NCBI RefSeq assembly: GCF_900142885.1
Contig: NZ_FRCL01000011.1
Span: 1 to 64,000 of the forward strand
Source: Flavobacterium xinjiangense
Lineage (GTDB): Bacteria; Bacteroidota; Bacteroidia; Flavobacteriales; Flavobacteriaceae
Direction: 5' to 3'
Length of the DNA stretch: 64,000 nucleotides
The notes below the pieces were generated by a model, which saw only the letters and a program-made list of their open reading frames with translations, was not told the DNA's origin and did no database searches. The position numbers were made by a program, and so were the translations under genes. Positions 8,442 through 16,431 of the stretch are shown here, piece by piece (positions within the stretch are counted from its first letter, which is position 1; the number at the start of each line of letters is the position of its first letter).

Positions 8442-9995
8442 ATGCTACAAAAACGAAGACAACAGGCTAAAAATATATTGAATCATCAGATAAAAGATAT
8501 AGGAACATTTATGAGCGGTATTTATGCCCTGATAATTGGTTCGGTTCTATTAACTGTAGATTATAATATTTATTTTGGATTAAATTTATATATCAATGAA
8601 GTTGAAATTTACAGTAGGCTGATTTCTGTTTCCAATGTTTTAATTTCCATTCTTATTGGGATTTCGCTAACTACTTTTTCGGTAATTTTTGTGGTTATGC
8701 AATTGGCATCTTCTCAGTTTTCACCAAGAATTTTAAGGCATTTTTTATCAAATGATATTAAAATGCAAAAGTTTATCGGATTATTTGTAGGTACTATTTC
8801 TTTGTGTGTATTACCTCAATTAGCATCCGTTTTTTTTTACAAAACTCCTTTTCTTTTAACACTTTCTGTGGGCTCTCTTCTTGCGTTTTATTGTTTAACA
8901 TGGTCTTATCCTACTATGATTACCTATTTAAGTGTAAATATGAATGTCTCCAGTATAACGAATCGAATAAAAACGGAAATGATTGGAGAAATCAATGTGT
9001 TGTATCAAGAAAATTGGAGTATTGGAAAAAAATTACTTTATAAAAGGTCAAAAATAAACCCAGATAAATTTCAAATAAAGATTGTAAGTCCATTTGAAAC
9101 GGGCTATCTGGATAGTGTTAATTATAAAAAACTAGAAAGATTAAGCGCATATATTCTTAATTCTGATGTGGGGCTGCAATTTGAAAATGCCTATCAAAAA
9201 CCTATTGTAGGGGAGTTTATTATGAAAGACACCACCACACTCTTAGTATTAGTTTTTAGTGAAGAAATCAAACCCAGTCAGGTCATTAGTTTAAAAAAAG
9301 AAGTCGGAGTGATTGTTAGAGATGCTTTTAGGGTTGAGCTGTTTAGAAGCCATACTCAAGATGTAAATTTTGGGGTCAGAAAATTGGTTGATATTGCCAT
9401 AAAGGCCATTTCTCCTGCGGTTAATGACCCAACGACCTGTTTGAATTGTATCGATCAGATAGGGGAAATTGCAAAAGAACTGGCAATAAGAGAATTCCCT
9501 TCTACGGATTCCAGAACTTTGGGGTCAAAGAAAATTCAAGTAAATGAATTTAATTTTGAAGAATTTATTGACTTTTGTTATGATCAGATTTTTCAATGGG
9601 GAAAAGAGGATCCAACTGTGGTAAAAAGGATTATTAGATCAATCCGGATTATTTTACCGTTAGTTGAAAATCCTTTCAATTTAAAGATCTTGATACAACA
9701 AGTTGAGGAAATGGATTTGCTTGAGATTTATAACTTGTCGAATTACAAAAATGGAAAGCTGAAGATATCAAAAGAAAAATTAGTTACTGTAGAGATAGAA
9801 CTATCCAAATTTAGACAAAAAGCAAAACTACAAATTAAAGTACTGGAGTTAAAAGGAGTACTTGATCATTATGAAGCGAATCATTATTCGGACAATTTAG
9901 AAATTATAAATGCGGAAATCGAGGCCATTAAATATCTAAAAGCTTACAAAATTTTTGATGAATCTGTTTATGAAAATGGAAATGAATTAACATAA
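8442..9995 (+). CDS. DUF2254 family membrane protein
   Basis: A 517-residue protein. The N-terminal third holds four hydrophobic helices (about 20-40, 60-85, 112-132 and 138-160) and the rest is a soluble cytoplasmic region. The segments FVVMQLASSQFSPRILRHF and DIAIKAISPAVNDPTTCLNC are the strongest DUF2254 signatures, the second being almost invariant in the family as I remember it. Function is unknown; the topology suggests a membrane sensor or channel-like protein with a large cytosolic domain. The ATG at 8442 is used. It is divergent from the DUF2721 gene and convergent with the LysR gene. Confidence 0.87.
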   Translation: MLQKRRQQAKNILNHQIKDIGTFMSGIYALIIGSVLLTVDYNIYFGLNLYINEVEIYSRLISVSNVLISILIGISLTTFSVIFVVMQLASSQFSPRILRHFLSNDIKMQKFIGLFVGTISLCVLPQLASVFFYKTPFLLTLSVGSLLAFYCLTWSYPTMITYLSVNMNVSSITNRIKTEMIGEINVLYQENWSIGKKLLYKRSKINPDKFQIKIVSPFETGYLDSVNYKKLERLSAYILNSDVGLQFENAYQKPIVGEFIMKDTTTLLVLVFSEEIKPSQVISLKKEVGVIVRDAFRVELFRSHTQDVNFGVRKLVDIAIKAISPAVNDPTTCLNCIDQIGEIAKELAIREFPSTDSRTLGSKKIQVNEFNFEEFIDFCYDQIFQWGKEDPTVVKRIIRSIRIILPLVENPFNLKILIQQVEEMDLLEIYNLSNYKNGKLKISKEKLVTVEIELSKFRQKAKLQIKVLELKGVLDHYEANHYSDNLEIINAEIEAIKYLKAYKIFDESVYENGNELT

Positions 9996-10073
9996 AAAAA
10001 AACATCGCGGGAGCATCAATTTGGAAAGTCTTCTTCTTGCAAGCTTTTATTTGTTCTTTATATGTTAATCGCA

Positions 10074-10994
10074 TTATTGTTTAATCCAGTTGAATTTTTC
10101 CTCGATAATTCTTGTTTTTTCTTCTTGAATGAATTTTAAATATGCGTTGGCTACAGGTGAAAATTTCTTGCCTTTTAGCCAGATTAAATTCCAATTGGAT
10201 TGAATTGGTAAACCTTTTACCGGAATGATTTGCAAGTCACCGTTATTGAGTTCATTTTTGATCCCAATTAGTGGCATTATAGAGCATCCCAGTCCGGCGA
10301 GCACGGCTTGTTTTACCGCTTCATTTCCGGTAAGTACCATTTTTTTTGGAACTGTTAACTGATTGTTTTCTATAAATTTTTCCATCACATATCTCGTTCC
10401 AGATCCTTGCTCGCGATAGATTATTGGTAAGTTTTCAATAATTTTTTTATCCTGAATTCCCTTCTCTATTTTTTGATCAATGTTAGCAACTAGGAAAAGT
10501 GCATTAGGCATAAGCTCTACTTTTTCAATTTGGATGGTTTCTGGTAAAACGGAAACTAACGAAAAATCTACTTCATTTTTTTCTAAATTTTTCAAGACTT
10601 TAGTTTTATTGGTGACATCAAGACTTAATTCGACACCTTCATTTTGTTTTAGAAAATCAGTTAAAAAATAAGGGATGACATATTTACCAGTTGATACCAC
10701 GGAAATTTTCAGCCGTCCTGATAGTCGCCCTTTGAATGCCATCGTTCTATAATTGATAGCATGTACTTCGTTTAGAATTTTTTCAGCCGCTAAAGCAATT
10801 TCTTTTCCGAAATCGGTCACGTATAGTTTTCTTCCGATTACTTCTGTAAGCGGGACATCAAATTGCTCTTGAAAATTTTTTAATTGGATGGATATAGCAG
10901 GTTGTGTAAGATGCAATTCCATAGCTGCCTTAGTGATGCTCTTGTTTTGGGTTATTTTTAAAAAAACCTGTAGTTGGTGGAGGGTGTAGTTCAT
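10074..10994 (-). CDS. LysR-type transcriptional regulator
   Basis: A 306-residue LysR-family regulator. The winged helix-turn-helix is at residues 1-60 (LHQLQVFLKITQNKSITKA, then HLTQPAISIQLKNFQ). A linker helix and a two-lobed ligand-binding domain follow (about 90-290), including EQGSGTRYVMEKFI and GNEAVKQAVLAGLGCSIMPL, which line the effector pocket in CysB/CbbR-like members. These sequences resemble the subgroup that controls carbon- or sulfur-anion transport. The gene faces the 11097 gene across 102 bases with two outward promoter boxes, the usual arrangement for a LysR regulator and its target. The plausible targets are therefore the rightward genes, including the SbtA-like permease. 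Confidence 0.88.
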   Translation of the reverse strand: MNYTLHQLQVFLKITQNKSITKAAMELHLTQPAISIQLKNFQEQFDVPLTEVIGRKLYVTDFGKEIALAAEKILNEVHAINYRTMAFKGRLSGRLKISVVSTGKYVIPYFLTDFLKQNEGVELSLDVTNKTKVLKNLEKNEVDFSLVSVLPETIQIEKVELMPNALFLVANIDQKIEKGIQDKKIIENLPIIYREQGSGTRYVMEKFIENNQLTVPKKMVLTGNEAVKQAVLAGLGCSIMPLIGIKNELNNGDLQIIPVKGLPIQSNWNLIWLKGKKFSPVANAYLKFIQEEKTRIIEEKFNWIKQ

Positions 10995-11018
10995 AAATAA
11001 TTTTTATGCAAAGTATAA

Positions 11019-11026
11019 CAAAGATA
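11019..11026 (-). promoter_or_regulatory. -7 box (TATCTTTG) of the LysR gene
   Basis: An exact TAnnTTTG match on the minus strand, 24 bases ahead of the LysR start. It faces away from an equally good plus-strand box at 11053. Confidence 0.5.
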
Positions 11027-11052
11027 AATAAAAATTTATGTTTTTGCCGTTT

Positions 11053-11060
11053 TATCTTTG
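11053..11060 (+). promoter_or_regulatory. -7 box (TATCTTTG) of the rightward accessory genes
   Basis: An exact TAnnTTTG match, 36 bases ahead of the ATG at 11097. The space between box and ATG is filled by a 15-base tandem repeat. Confidence 0.5.
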
Positions 11061-11098
11061 TAAAAAATAAATAAATAAAAAATAAATAAATAAAAAAT
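11061..11098 (+). repeat. 15-base A/T tandem repeat in the leader
   Basis: The unit TAAAAAATAAATAAA occurs exactly at 11061-11075 and 11076-11090, and a partial third copy (8 bases, running into the start codon) follows. The repeat forms nearly the entire untranslated leader of the 11097 gene, so slippage here would alter leader length. Confidence 0.85.
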
Positions 11099-11366
11099 GA
11101 TGCAAATAATAACAATAGCAAAAGGAGATGGTATTGGTCCTGAAATAATGGATGTTACTCTAAAAACTAGTAAAGAAGTGGGTACAGAAACAAAGTTTGA
11201 TGAACTAGGCGTAGGGGAAAAAACCAGTTTAGTAGTTGGGGCAACCTGGCTAATTTGTGCATTAGTATTTACTGTCCTTGAAGCTGAAAACATCTTTTTT
11301 ACTTTGTTTTTAAGTCTAGGAATATTTTTCAGTGTTTACGCACTAAAGAAAACTCAAAAATTATAA
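11097..11366 (+). CDS. Chimeric small protein: isocitrate-dehydrogenase-like N-terminus plus membrane tail
   Basis: An 89-residue reading frame. Residues 1 to about 43 (IITIAKGDGIGPEIMDVTLK and on to LGVGEK) read like the first strand, helix and following segment of NADP-isocitrate dehydrogenase of the long flavobacterial type, including the GDGIGPEI nucleotide/substrate loop. The dehydrogenase then stops. Residues 47-85 form two hydrophobic helices (LVVGATWLICALVFTVL and FFTLFLSLGIFFSVYAL) ending in a basic tail, loosely like two-helix YiaA/YiaB-type membrane proteins. No catalytic residue of the dehydrogenase beyond the loop is kept. The gene has an exact -7 box and an ATG-ATG start, so it is probably expressed. 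I read it as a fusion or deletion product. A coincidental match is unlikely given the eight-residue motif. Confidence 0.6.
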   Translation: MMQIITIAKGDGIGPEIMDVTLKTSKEVGTETKFDELGVGEKTSLVVGATWLICALVFTVLEAENIFFTLFLSLGIFFSVYALKKTQKL

Positions 11367-11376
11367 TAAAAGCGCT

Positions 11377-11679
11377 ATGGAAAAAGAATATCAATTTAAG
11401 CTAATTGAAGGTCAGTTTACACCATCAGAAGCAGGTAAGGTGCTGTTTTCTTTAATAAACAGTAAGATCAACTATCATAATTTGGAAATATTTAGTAATC
11501 AAATTCGATTTGATGAGGAGAATCCACATTCAAAAATAAGGATAAAGAGTCTTTCAGATGCTGCTGAATATATCAAAGAACTCATTAAAGAAGGTTCTTT
11601 AAAGGATATGGATCTAAAAATCGACGGTGCAATTCAAATTGCTTTGACTCCTAAAATCAAAACTGAATTGGATGTTTAA
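11377..11679 (+). CDS. Hypothetical small soluble protein
   Basis: A 100-residue protein I do not recognise. It starts 10 bases after the stop of the chimeric gene, so the two are probably co-transcribed. It has no signal peptide, no membrane helix and no cysteine. The sequence suggests an alternating alpha/beta fold: FKLIEGQFTPSEAGKVLFSL, then a strand-rich middle (IRFDEENPHSKIRIKS), then a helix (AAEYIKELIKEGSL) and a closing strand. Base composition and codon use look like the neighbours. The close spacing argues for a real gene, but no function can be offered. Confidence 0.6.
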   Translation: MEKEYQFKLIEGQFTPSEAGKVLFSLINSKINYHNLEIFSNQIRFDEENPHSKIRIKSLSDAAEYIKELIKEGSLKDMDLKIDGAIQIALTPKIKTELDV

Positions 11680-11733
11680 CATCAAACGACAATCGAAGAA
11701 CCAGGATTTTGTGATTCCTGTAACCCTTAATGT

Positions 11734-12693
11734 ATGAGTTTAATAAATAATTTGATTCAAAACGCCATCTCTCTTTTGAATCAGGATCAAATTATCGGTA
11801 TTCCTACCGAAACGGTTTATGGTTTAGCCGGGAATATTTACAGTTCAAAAGCCATTCAAAGTATATTTTCGATGAAACAAAGGCCTTTCTTCAATCCTCT
11901 AATTGTTCATATTAAGTCGGTAAATGACTTGTCTGAAATAGCAAGAGATATTCCTGAAAAAGCGTTGCTGCTTGCTGCTGCTTTTTGGCCGGGGCCTTTG
12001 ACTTTAGTTTTAAAAAAACAAACTGCCATACCGGATTTAGTCACTGGGGGTAAAGATACAGTGGCGGTCAGGGTTCCGAATCATCCTTTGATTTTAGCCC
12101 TTTTGAATCAATTGGAGTATCCGTTAGCCGCGCCAAGCGCGAATCCCTTTGGCTGTATTAGTCCTACCGAGGCAAGACACGTAGCAGGTTATTTTAAAGA
12201 TTTGTTACCAATGGTCTTGGATGGGGGAGCCTGCGGAAGGGGAATTGAATCCACAATTATAGGATTTGAAAATGAAGAGCCGGTTTTATATCGTTTGGGC
12301 TCTCTTGCTTTAGAGGACATTGAAGCAGTTGTGGGTACTGTAAAAATAATCACTCATGACGATATTGCTCCTGCTGCGCCCGGAATGCTTTCCAGACATT
12401 ATGCACCATTAACCACCACTGTTTTAACCACAGATGTTCCGGAGCTGCTCGACACTTTTTTGGGCAAAAAAATAGGAGTCTTAGTATTTCAAAATGAGAT
12501 TTGCAATCCTAAAATTGTAGAACAGGAAATTTTATCTCATACAGGAAATTTACCTGAAGCCGCTTCGAAATTGTATGCCGCTTTGCACCGATTGGATAAA
12601 TGCAATCTTGACTTAATTATAGCAGAACGATTTCCTGATGTTGGTTTAGGTAAAACGATAAACGACCGATTACAAAGGGCCACTAAAAAATAA
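11734..12693 (+). CDS. L-threonylcarbamoyladenylate synthase (Sua5/YwlC type)
   Basis: A 319-residue cytosolic enzyme that makes threonylcarbamoyl-AMP from threonine, bicarbonate and ATP. This is the first step of the t6A37 modification of ANN-decoding tRNAs. The YrdC domain covers about 8-195: IPTETVYGLAGN, KQRPFFNPLIVH, FWPGPLTLVL and PSANPFGCISPTEA are its substrate-binding segments. The linker PGMLSRHYAPL near 225 and the C-terminal Sua5 domain distinguish it from short YrdC proteins. The ATG at 11734 is used. Its bicarbonate substrate makes the neighbouring SbtA-like permease a curious partner, though proximity alone proves nothing. The stop codon lies inside a 20-base tandem duplication. 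Confidence 0.92.
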   Translation: MSLINNLIQNAISLLNQDQIIGIPTETVYGLAGNIYSSKAIQSIFSMKQRPFFNPLIVHIKSVNDLSEIARDIPEKALLLAAAFWPGPLTLVLKKQTAIPDLVTGGKDTVAVRVPNHPLILALLNQLEYPLAAPSANPFGCISPTEARHVAGYFKDLLPMVLDGGACGRGIESTIIGFENEEPVLYRLGSLALEDIEAVVGTVKIITHDDIAPAAPGMLSRHYAPLTTTVLTTDVPELLDTFLGKKIGVLVFQNEICNPKIVEQEILSHTGNLPEAASKLYAALHRLDKCNLDLIIAERFPDVGLGKTINDRLQRATKK

Positions 12694-12730
12694 AATTAAA
12701 ACGTATAAAATAAAATTAAAACGTATAAAA
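12691..12730 (+). repeat. Exact 20-base tandem duplication
   Basis: The unit TAAAATTAAAACGTATAAAA occurs exactly at 12691-12710 and again at 12711-12730. The first copy starts with the stop codon of the Sua5 gene. The repeat fills most of the gap before the SbtA-like permease. Confidence 0.9.
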
Positions 12731-12753
12731 TAATTTTTAAAAAACTATAAAAT

Positions 12754-13719
12754 ATGAATTTCAGTTTATTGTTAGATAATTTAACAAATCCAGCCTTGTT
12801 GTTTTTTGTTTTGGGAATCATAGCGGTGTATGTAAAAAGCGACTTAGAAATTCCTGAAAACACTTCCAAATTTATATCGCTATATCTGCTTTTTTCGATT
12901 GGCTTCAAAGGCGGACAGGAATTAGCCCACAGTCATTTTACTTTGGACATACTTTGGTCTATTATTTTTGGGGTTTTAATTGCGGTATTGATTCCATTGT
13001 ATACTTTTTTTATCTTAAAGAAAAAGTATAGTATTGAGAATTCGGGTGCTATAGCTGCGGCTTATGGATCCGTGAGTGCTGTAACTTTTGTAACCGCTAT
13101 TTCTTTTTTAGAAATTCAAAACTACACCTTTAGCGGACACATGGTTGCCGTAATGGCGCTGATGGAGGCTCCGGCAATTATTATAGGTGTTATCTTAATC
13201 CGATTGTTTAGTAAAGAAGAAGTTCAGAAAACTAAAATGAGAACTATTATTAAACATTCGTTTACCAATGGAAGTGTATTATTGATATTGGGAAGTTTAG
13301 TGATTGGATTTTTGGCTAGCGAACAACAGGCGTTAGGCATTAAGCCTTTTACAACGGATATTTTCAAAGGGTTCTTGGCTTTGTTTTTATTGGATATGGG
13401 AATTGTAAGTGGCCGTAAACTGAATGATTTTTTTAAAAGCGGTTGGTTTAGCATCTTTTTTGCGATTGTTTTTCCTCTGATTAATGGATGTATCGTCGCT
13501 TTTTTAAGTCAATTCGTAACAGAAGATGTTGGGAATCGTTTTATTTTTGCAGTCTTATCGGCAAGCGCTTCTTACATTGCAGTTCCGGCAGCGATGAAAA
13601 TAGCAGTTCCAAACGCAAATCCAGGTATCTTTTTACCCATGGCTTTGGCGGTAACTTTTCCTTTTAATATTACTTTTGGGATGCCCATATATTTTTCAAT
13701 TGTATCGTATCACTTCTAA
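12754..13719 (+). CDS. SbtA-like sodium-dependent bicarbonate permease
   Basis: A 321-residue inner-membrane protein with about ten hydrophobic helices. The sequence fits the SbtA family (formerly DUF897): LTNPALLFFVLGIIAVYVKS at the N-terminus, then SIGFKGGQELAH, the glycine-rich AAAYGSVSAVTFVTAISFL, and the second-half counterpart ASASYIAVPAAMKIAVPNANP. In cyanobacteria SbtA imports bicarbonate with sodium and is gated by SbtB. No SbtB-like PII protein is visible nearby. The protein is shorter than cyanobacterial SbtA (about 370 residues), mainly in the central loop. The LysR regulator 1.8 kb upstream recalls CmpR/CbbR control. In a heterotroph it may supply bicarbonate for carboxylases, which is inference. 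Confidence 0.87.
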   Translation: MNFSLLLDNLTNPALLFFVLGIIAVYVKSDLEIPENTSKFISLYLLFSIGFKGGQELAHSHFTLDILWSIIFGVLIAVLIPLYTFFILKKKYSIENSGAIAAAYGSVSAVTFVTAISFLEIQNYTFSGHMVAVMALMEAPAIIIGVILIRLFSKEEVQKTKMRTIIKHSFTNGSVLLILGSLVIGFLASEQQALGIKPFTTDIFKGFLALFLLDMGIVSGRKLNDFFKSGWFSIFFAIVFPLINGCIVAFLSQFVTEDVGNRFIFAVLSASASYIAVPAAMKIAVPNANPGIFLPMALAVTFPFNITFGMPIYFSIVSYHF

Positions 13720-13804
13720 ATTTTTATCAGATGTGGGAATGCTTATTAACTTCAAATGAAGTATCGTACTAATTGATTGGATAAGAATATAAATTAGCAT
13801 AAAA

Positions 13805-13832
13805 AAACCTGCAAGTATGTGCTTGCAGGTTT
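13805..13832. terminator. Bidirectional terminator between the permease gene and htpG
   Basis: Eleven-base arms AAACCTGCAAG (13805-13815) and CTTGCAGGTTT (13822-13832) pair perfectly around a 6-base loop. It lies between two convergent genes and has an A-run on the left that suits htpG. Confidence 0.8.
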
Positions 13833-13861
13833 AGTATTAAAATTAAATTATCTAAAAAATT

Positions 13862-15763
13862 TTATTTGATCATTTCAAAACTTCTCTTCACAAAAGCGGT
13901 TAACGCTTCTCCTTTTAATAAGTTTTGTGATAATTTAGCTAAGTCTAAGGCTTGTTTTACTAAGCTTTCTTGAGCCGATTTGTCTTTATTATTTAGAATG
14001 CTTGTCGCCAATTCAGAATTGGTATTCACCACTAAATTATACATTTCGGGCATATTTCCCATTCCAAACATTCCTCCACCGCCTGACTGGCTCATTTCTT
14101 TCATTCTACGCATAAATTCCGGTTGCGTGATGATAAATGGTGATGCATTACTGTCTAAAGCTTCCAGTTGTACTGAATAGGTTTGTTTAGGAACGATAGC
14201 TTCTAAAACAGTTTTTAAGTTCGTTTGTTCTTCTTCTGATAATTTAGAAATAGTAGTTTCCTCTTTCTTGATTAAATTATCAATATGGTCTGAATCCACA
14301 CGTACAAAAGTCATATTGCTGTTATCGCCTTCAATTTTTTGAATTAAATGAGAGATAATTGGAGAATCAAGTAACAAAACTTCATATCCTTTGTCTTTCG
14401 CAATTTCGATATAAGAGTGCTGTGCATCTTTATTTCCGGCATATAAAACAACTAGTTTTCCGTCTTTGTCCGTTTGATTTGCGGCAAGATTTTCTTTTAA
14501 TTCTTCGAGCGTGTAGAACTTACCATCAACTGTTGGGTATAAAACAAACGCACCCGCTTTTTCATAGAATTTATCTTCAGAAAGCATTCCGTACTCTAAA
14601 ACGATTTTGATATCATTCCACTTTTGTTCAAAATCTGCACGATTTTCGTTGAATAAAGATTTTAGTTTATCGGCAACTTTACGAGTGATGTAATTTGATA
14701 TTTTCTTAACCGCCGCATCCGCTTGTAATCCTGAACGGGATACATTCAATGGAATATCCGGTGAGTCGATAACTCCTTTAAGCATCGTTAAAAATTCAGG
14801 AACAATTCCTTCTACATTATCCGTAACGTAAACCTGATTTTGGTATAATTGGATTTTGTCTTTCTGAATTTGTAAATCAGAACCTAATTTTGGGAAATAC
14901 AAAATACCAGTTAAGTTAAACGGATAATCTACATTTAAATGAATGTGGAATAAAGGCTCCTCAAATTGCATTGGATACAATTCGTGGTAGAAATTTTTAT
15001 AATCCTCATCAGATAATTCCGTTGGCTGTTTAGTCCAAGCCGAATTTGGATTGTTGATGATGTTGTCTACTTCAACTTCAGTAAAAGTTTTGTCTATATC
15101 TTCTGCAGCAACTTCTTCACCCTTTTTTTGTTCAATTTTTTCTGTTTTACTTCCAAATTTAATTGGAATAGGCATGAACTTATTGTACTTGTTTAATAAC
15201 TGATTGATTTTAGAATCTTCTAAAAATTCCAAAGAATCTTCGGCAATATGCAAGATGATTTCTGTACCTCGAGTAGTTTTGTCAGCAGGTTCTAAGGTAA
15301 ACTCAGGACTTCCGTCGCAAGTCCAATGCGCAGCTGGCTCGTCTTTGAAAGATTTAGTGATGATTTCCACTTTTTCAGCAACCATAAAAGCCGAATAGAA
15401 GCCAAGACCAAAATGACCAATAATTCCAGAATCTTTAGCAGAATCCTTGTATTTGTCAAGGAACTCTTCAGCACCAGAGAAAGCGACTTGGTTGATGTAT
15501 TTTTCTACTTCATCAGCAGTCATCCCTAAACCTTGGTCGATAATGTGTAATTTTTTCCCTTCTTTATCAATTTTGATCTCGATAATAGGATTGCCATATT
15601 CTACTTTGGCTTCACCAATGCTTGTAAGGTGCTTCAGTTTTAAAGTTGCATCTGTCCCGTTCGAAATCAATTCACGCAAGAAAATTTCGTGATCACTATA
15701 TAAGAATTTCTTGATTAAGGGAAAGATGTTTTCTACCGAAACATTAATTTTACCTGTTGTCAT
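13862..15763 (-). CDS. htpG: Molecular chaperone HtpG (Hsp90)
   Basis: A 633-residue Hsp90-family ATP-dependent chaperone. The GHKL ATPase domain covers about 1-215, with LRELISNGTDA (the ATP-contacting Asn region), the IDQGLGMTADEV segment and the lid sequence GHFGLGFYSAFMVA. The middle domain spans about 235-450 (client and catalytic-loop region, NVSRSGLQAD near 345), followed by a C-terminal dimerisation domain. It includes a glycine-rich insertion with methionines (SGGGGMFGMGNMPEM near 560), as in Bacteroidota homologues. HtpG helps late folding of client proteins under heat stress. The ATG at 15763 is used. It is convergent with the permease gene, sharing a bidirectional terminator, and divergent from the lipocalin-like gene. 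Confidence 0.97.
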   Translation of the reverse strand: MTTGKINVSVENIFPLIKKFLYSDHEIFLRELISNGTDATLKLKHLTSIGEAKVEYGNPIIEIKIDKEGKKLHIIDQGLGMTADEVEKYINQVAFSGAEEFLDKYKDSAKDSGIIGHFGLGFYSAFMVAEKVEIITKSFKDEPAAHWTCDGSPEFTLEPADKTTRGTEIILHIAEDSLEFLEDSKINQLLNKYNKFMPIPIKFGSKTEKIEQKKGEEVAAEDIDKTFTEVEVDNIINNPNSAWTKQPTELSDEDYKNFYHELYPMQFEEPLFHIHLNVDYPFNLTGILYFPKLGSDLQIQKDKIQLYQNQVYVTDNVEGIVPEFLTMLKGVIDSPDIPLNVSRSGLQADAAVKKISNYITRKVADKLKSLFNENRADFEQKWNDIKIVLEYGMLSEDKFYEKAGAFVLYPTVDGKFYTLEELKENLAANQTDKDGKLVVLYAGNKDAQHSYIEIAKDKGYEVLLLDSPIISHLIQKIEGDNSNMTFVRVDSDHIDNLIKKEETTISKLSEEEQTNLKTVLEAIVPKQTYSVQLEALDSNASPFIITQPEFMRRMKEMSQSGGGGMFGMGNMPEMYNLVVNTNSELATSILNNKDKSAQESLVKQALDLAKLSQNLLKGEALTAFVKRSFEMIK

Positions 15764-15902
15764 ATTTTGAATTTTTAAGTTTTTATTTTAAACTATTGAG
15801 TCAAATAGAATACCAAATTATATTGATGTGACAAATTGGCGGAACTGTTAATTATGAAATAAAATGATTTTATTATGAAACTATTTTCCTTTTTATACTT
15901 TG

Positions 15903-15910
15903 TATCTTTG
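15903..15910 (+). promoter_or_regulatory. -7 box (TATCTTTG) of the lipocalin-ompA pair
   Basis: An exact TAnnTTTG match, 29 bases ahead of the ATG at 15940. Confidence 0.5.
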
Positions 15911-15939
15911 TTAAAATATTAATTACAAATTTTAAAACG

Positions 15940-16413
15940 ATGAAAAAAATTATTTTATTATGTGCATTATCAGTTCTGATGTTTGCCTGTAAATCAACAT
16001 CAGCAACTAGCACAAATATCGATACGAAAGCACAAGTTGCTATGAAAGGAAATTGGGTAATCAGTTCAGTTAGCTATCCTGGTTCTCAATACGTAAAAGT
16101 GAATTCATTTCAAATTGCTGATTCTGAATGTTTTGTAGGAAGTACTTGGAAATTTGTTTCAAACAATAACAAAGGATCTATGGCTTTGACAAAAACGGGT
16201 TGTACTTCATTTAGTTCACCAATTACTTGGTTTGTTAATAAAGACAAACAATTTGTATTGAAAGTGCTTAATGTAGGTATTAAAGCCAAAAAAGTTAAAG
16301 AGGGATACATACTTATGTTAGCAAACCAAACTCCAACATCATTTCAATTAGTTGATAAAATTGATGTTGCTGGTAAAATGACTGATGTAGTTTACCAATT
16401 TCAAAAAAACTAA
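15940..16413 (+). CDS. Lipocalin-like lipoprotein
   Basis: A 157-residue lipoprotein. The signal ends in LMFACKST, so Cys17 should be lipidated. The mature region shows the lipocalin-like pattern of small Bacteroidota envelope proteins: a GNWVISSVSYPG opening, two cysteines (in DSECFVG and TKTGCTSF) that could form a disulfide, an alternating strand pattern and a closing DVVYQFQKN. Ligand binding is possible but cannot be shown. It sits 18 bases before an OmpA gene on the same strand and a good -7 box precedes it, so the two are probably one transcript and may act together at the outer membrane. Confidence 0.75.
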   Translation: MKKIILLCALSVLMFACKSTSATSTNIDTKAQVAMKGNWVISSVSYPGSQYVKVNSFQIADSECFVGSTWKFVSNNNKGSMALTKTGCTSFSSPITWFVNKDKQFVLKVLNVGIKAKKVKEGYILMLANQTPTSFQLVDKIDVAGKMTDVVYQFQKN

Positions 16414-16431
16414 TTAATAAAAATGACTGAT

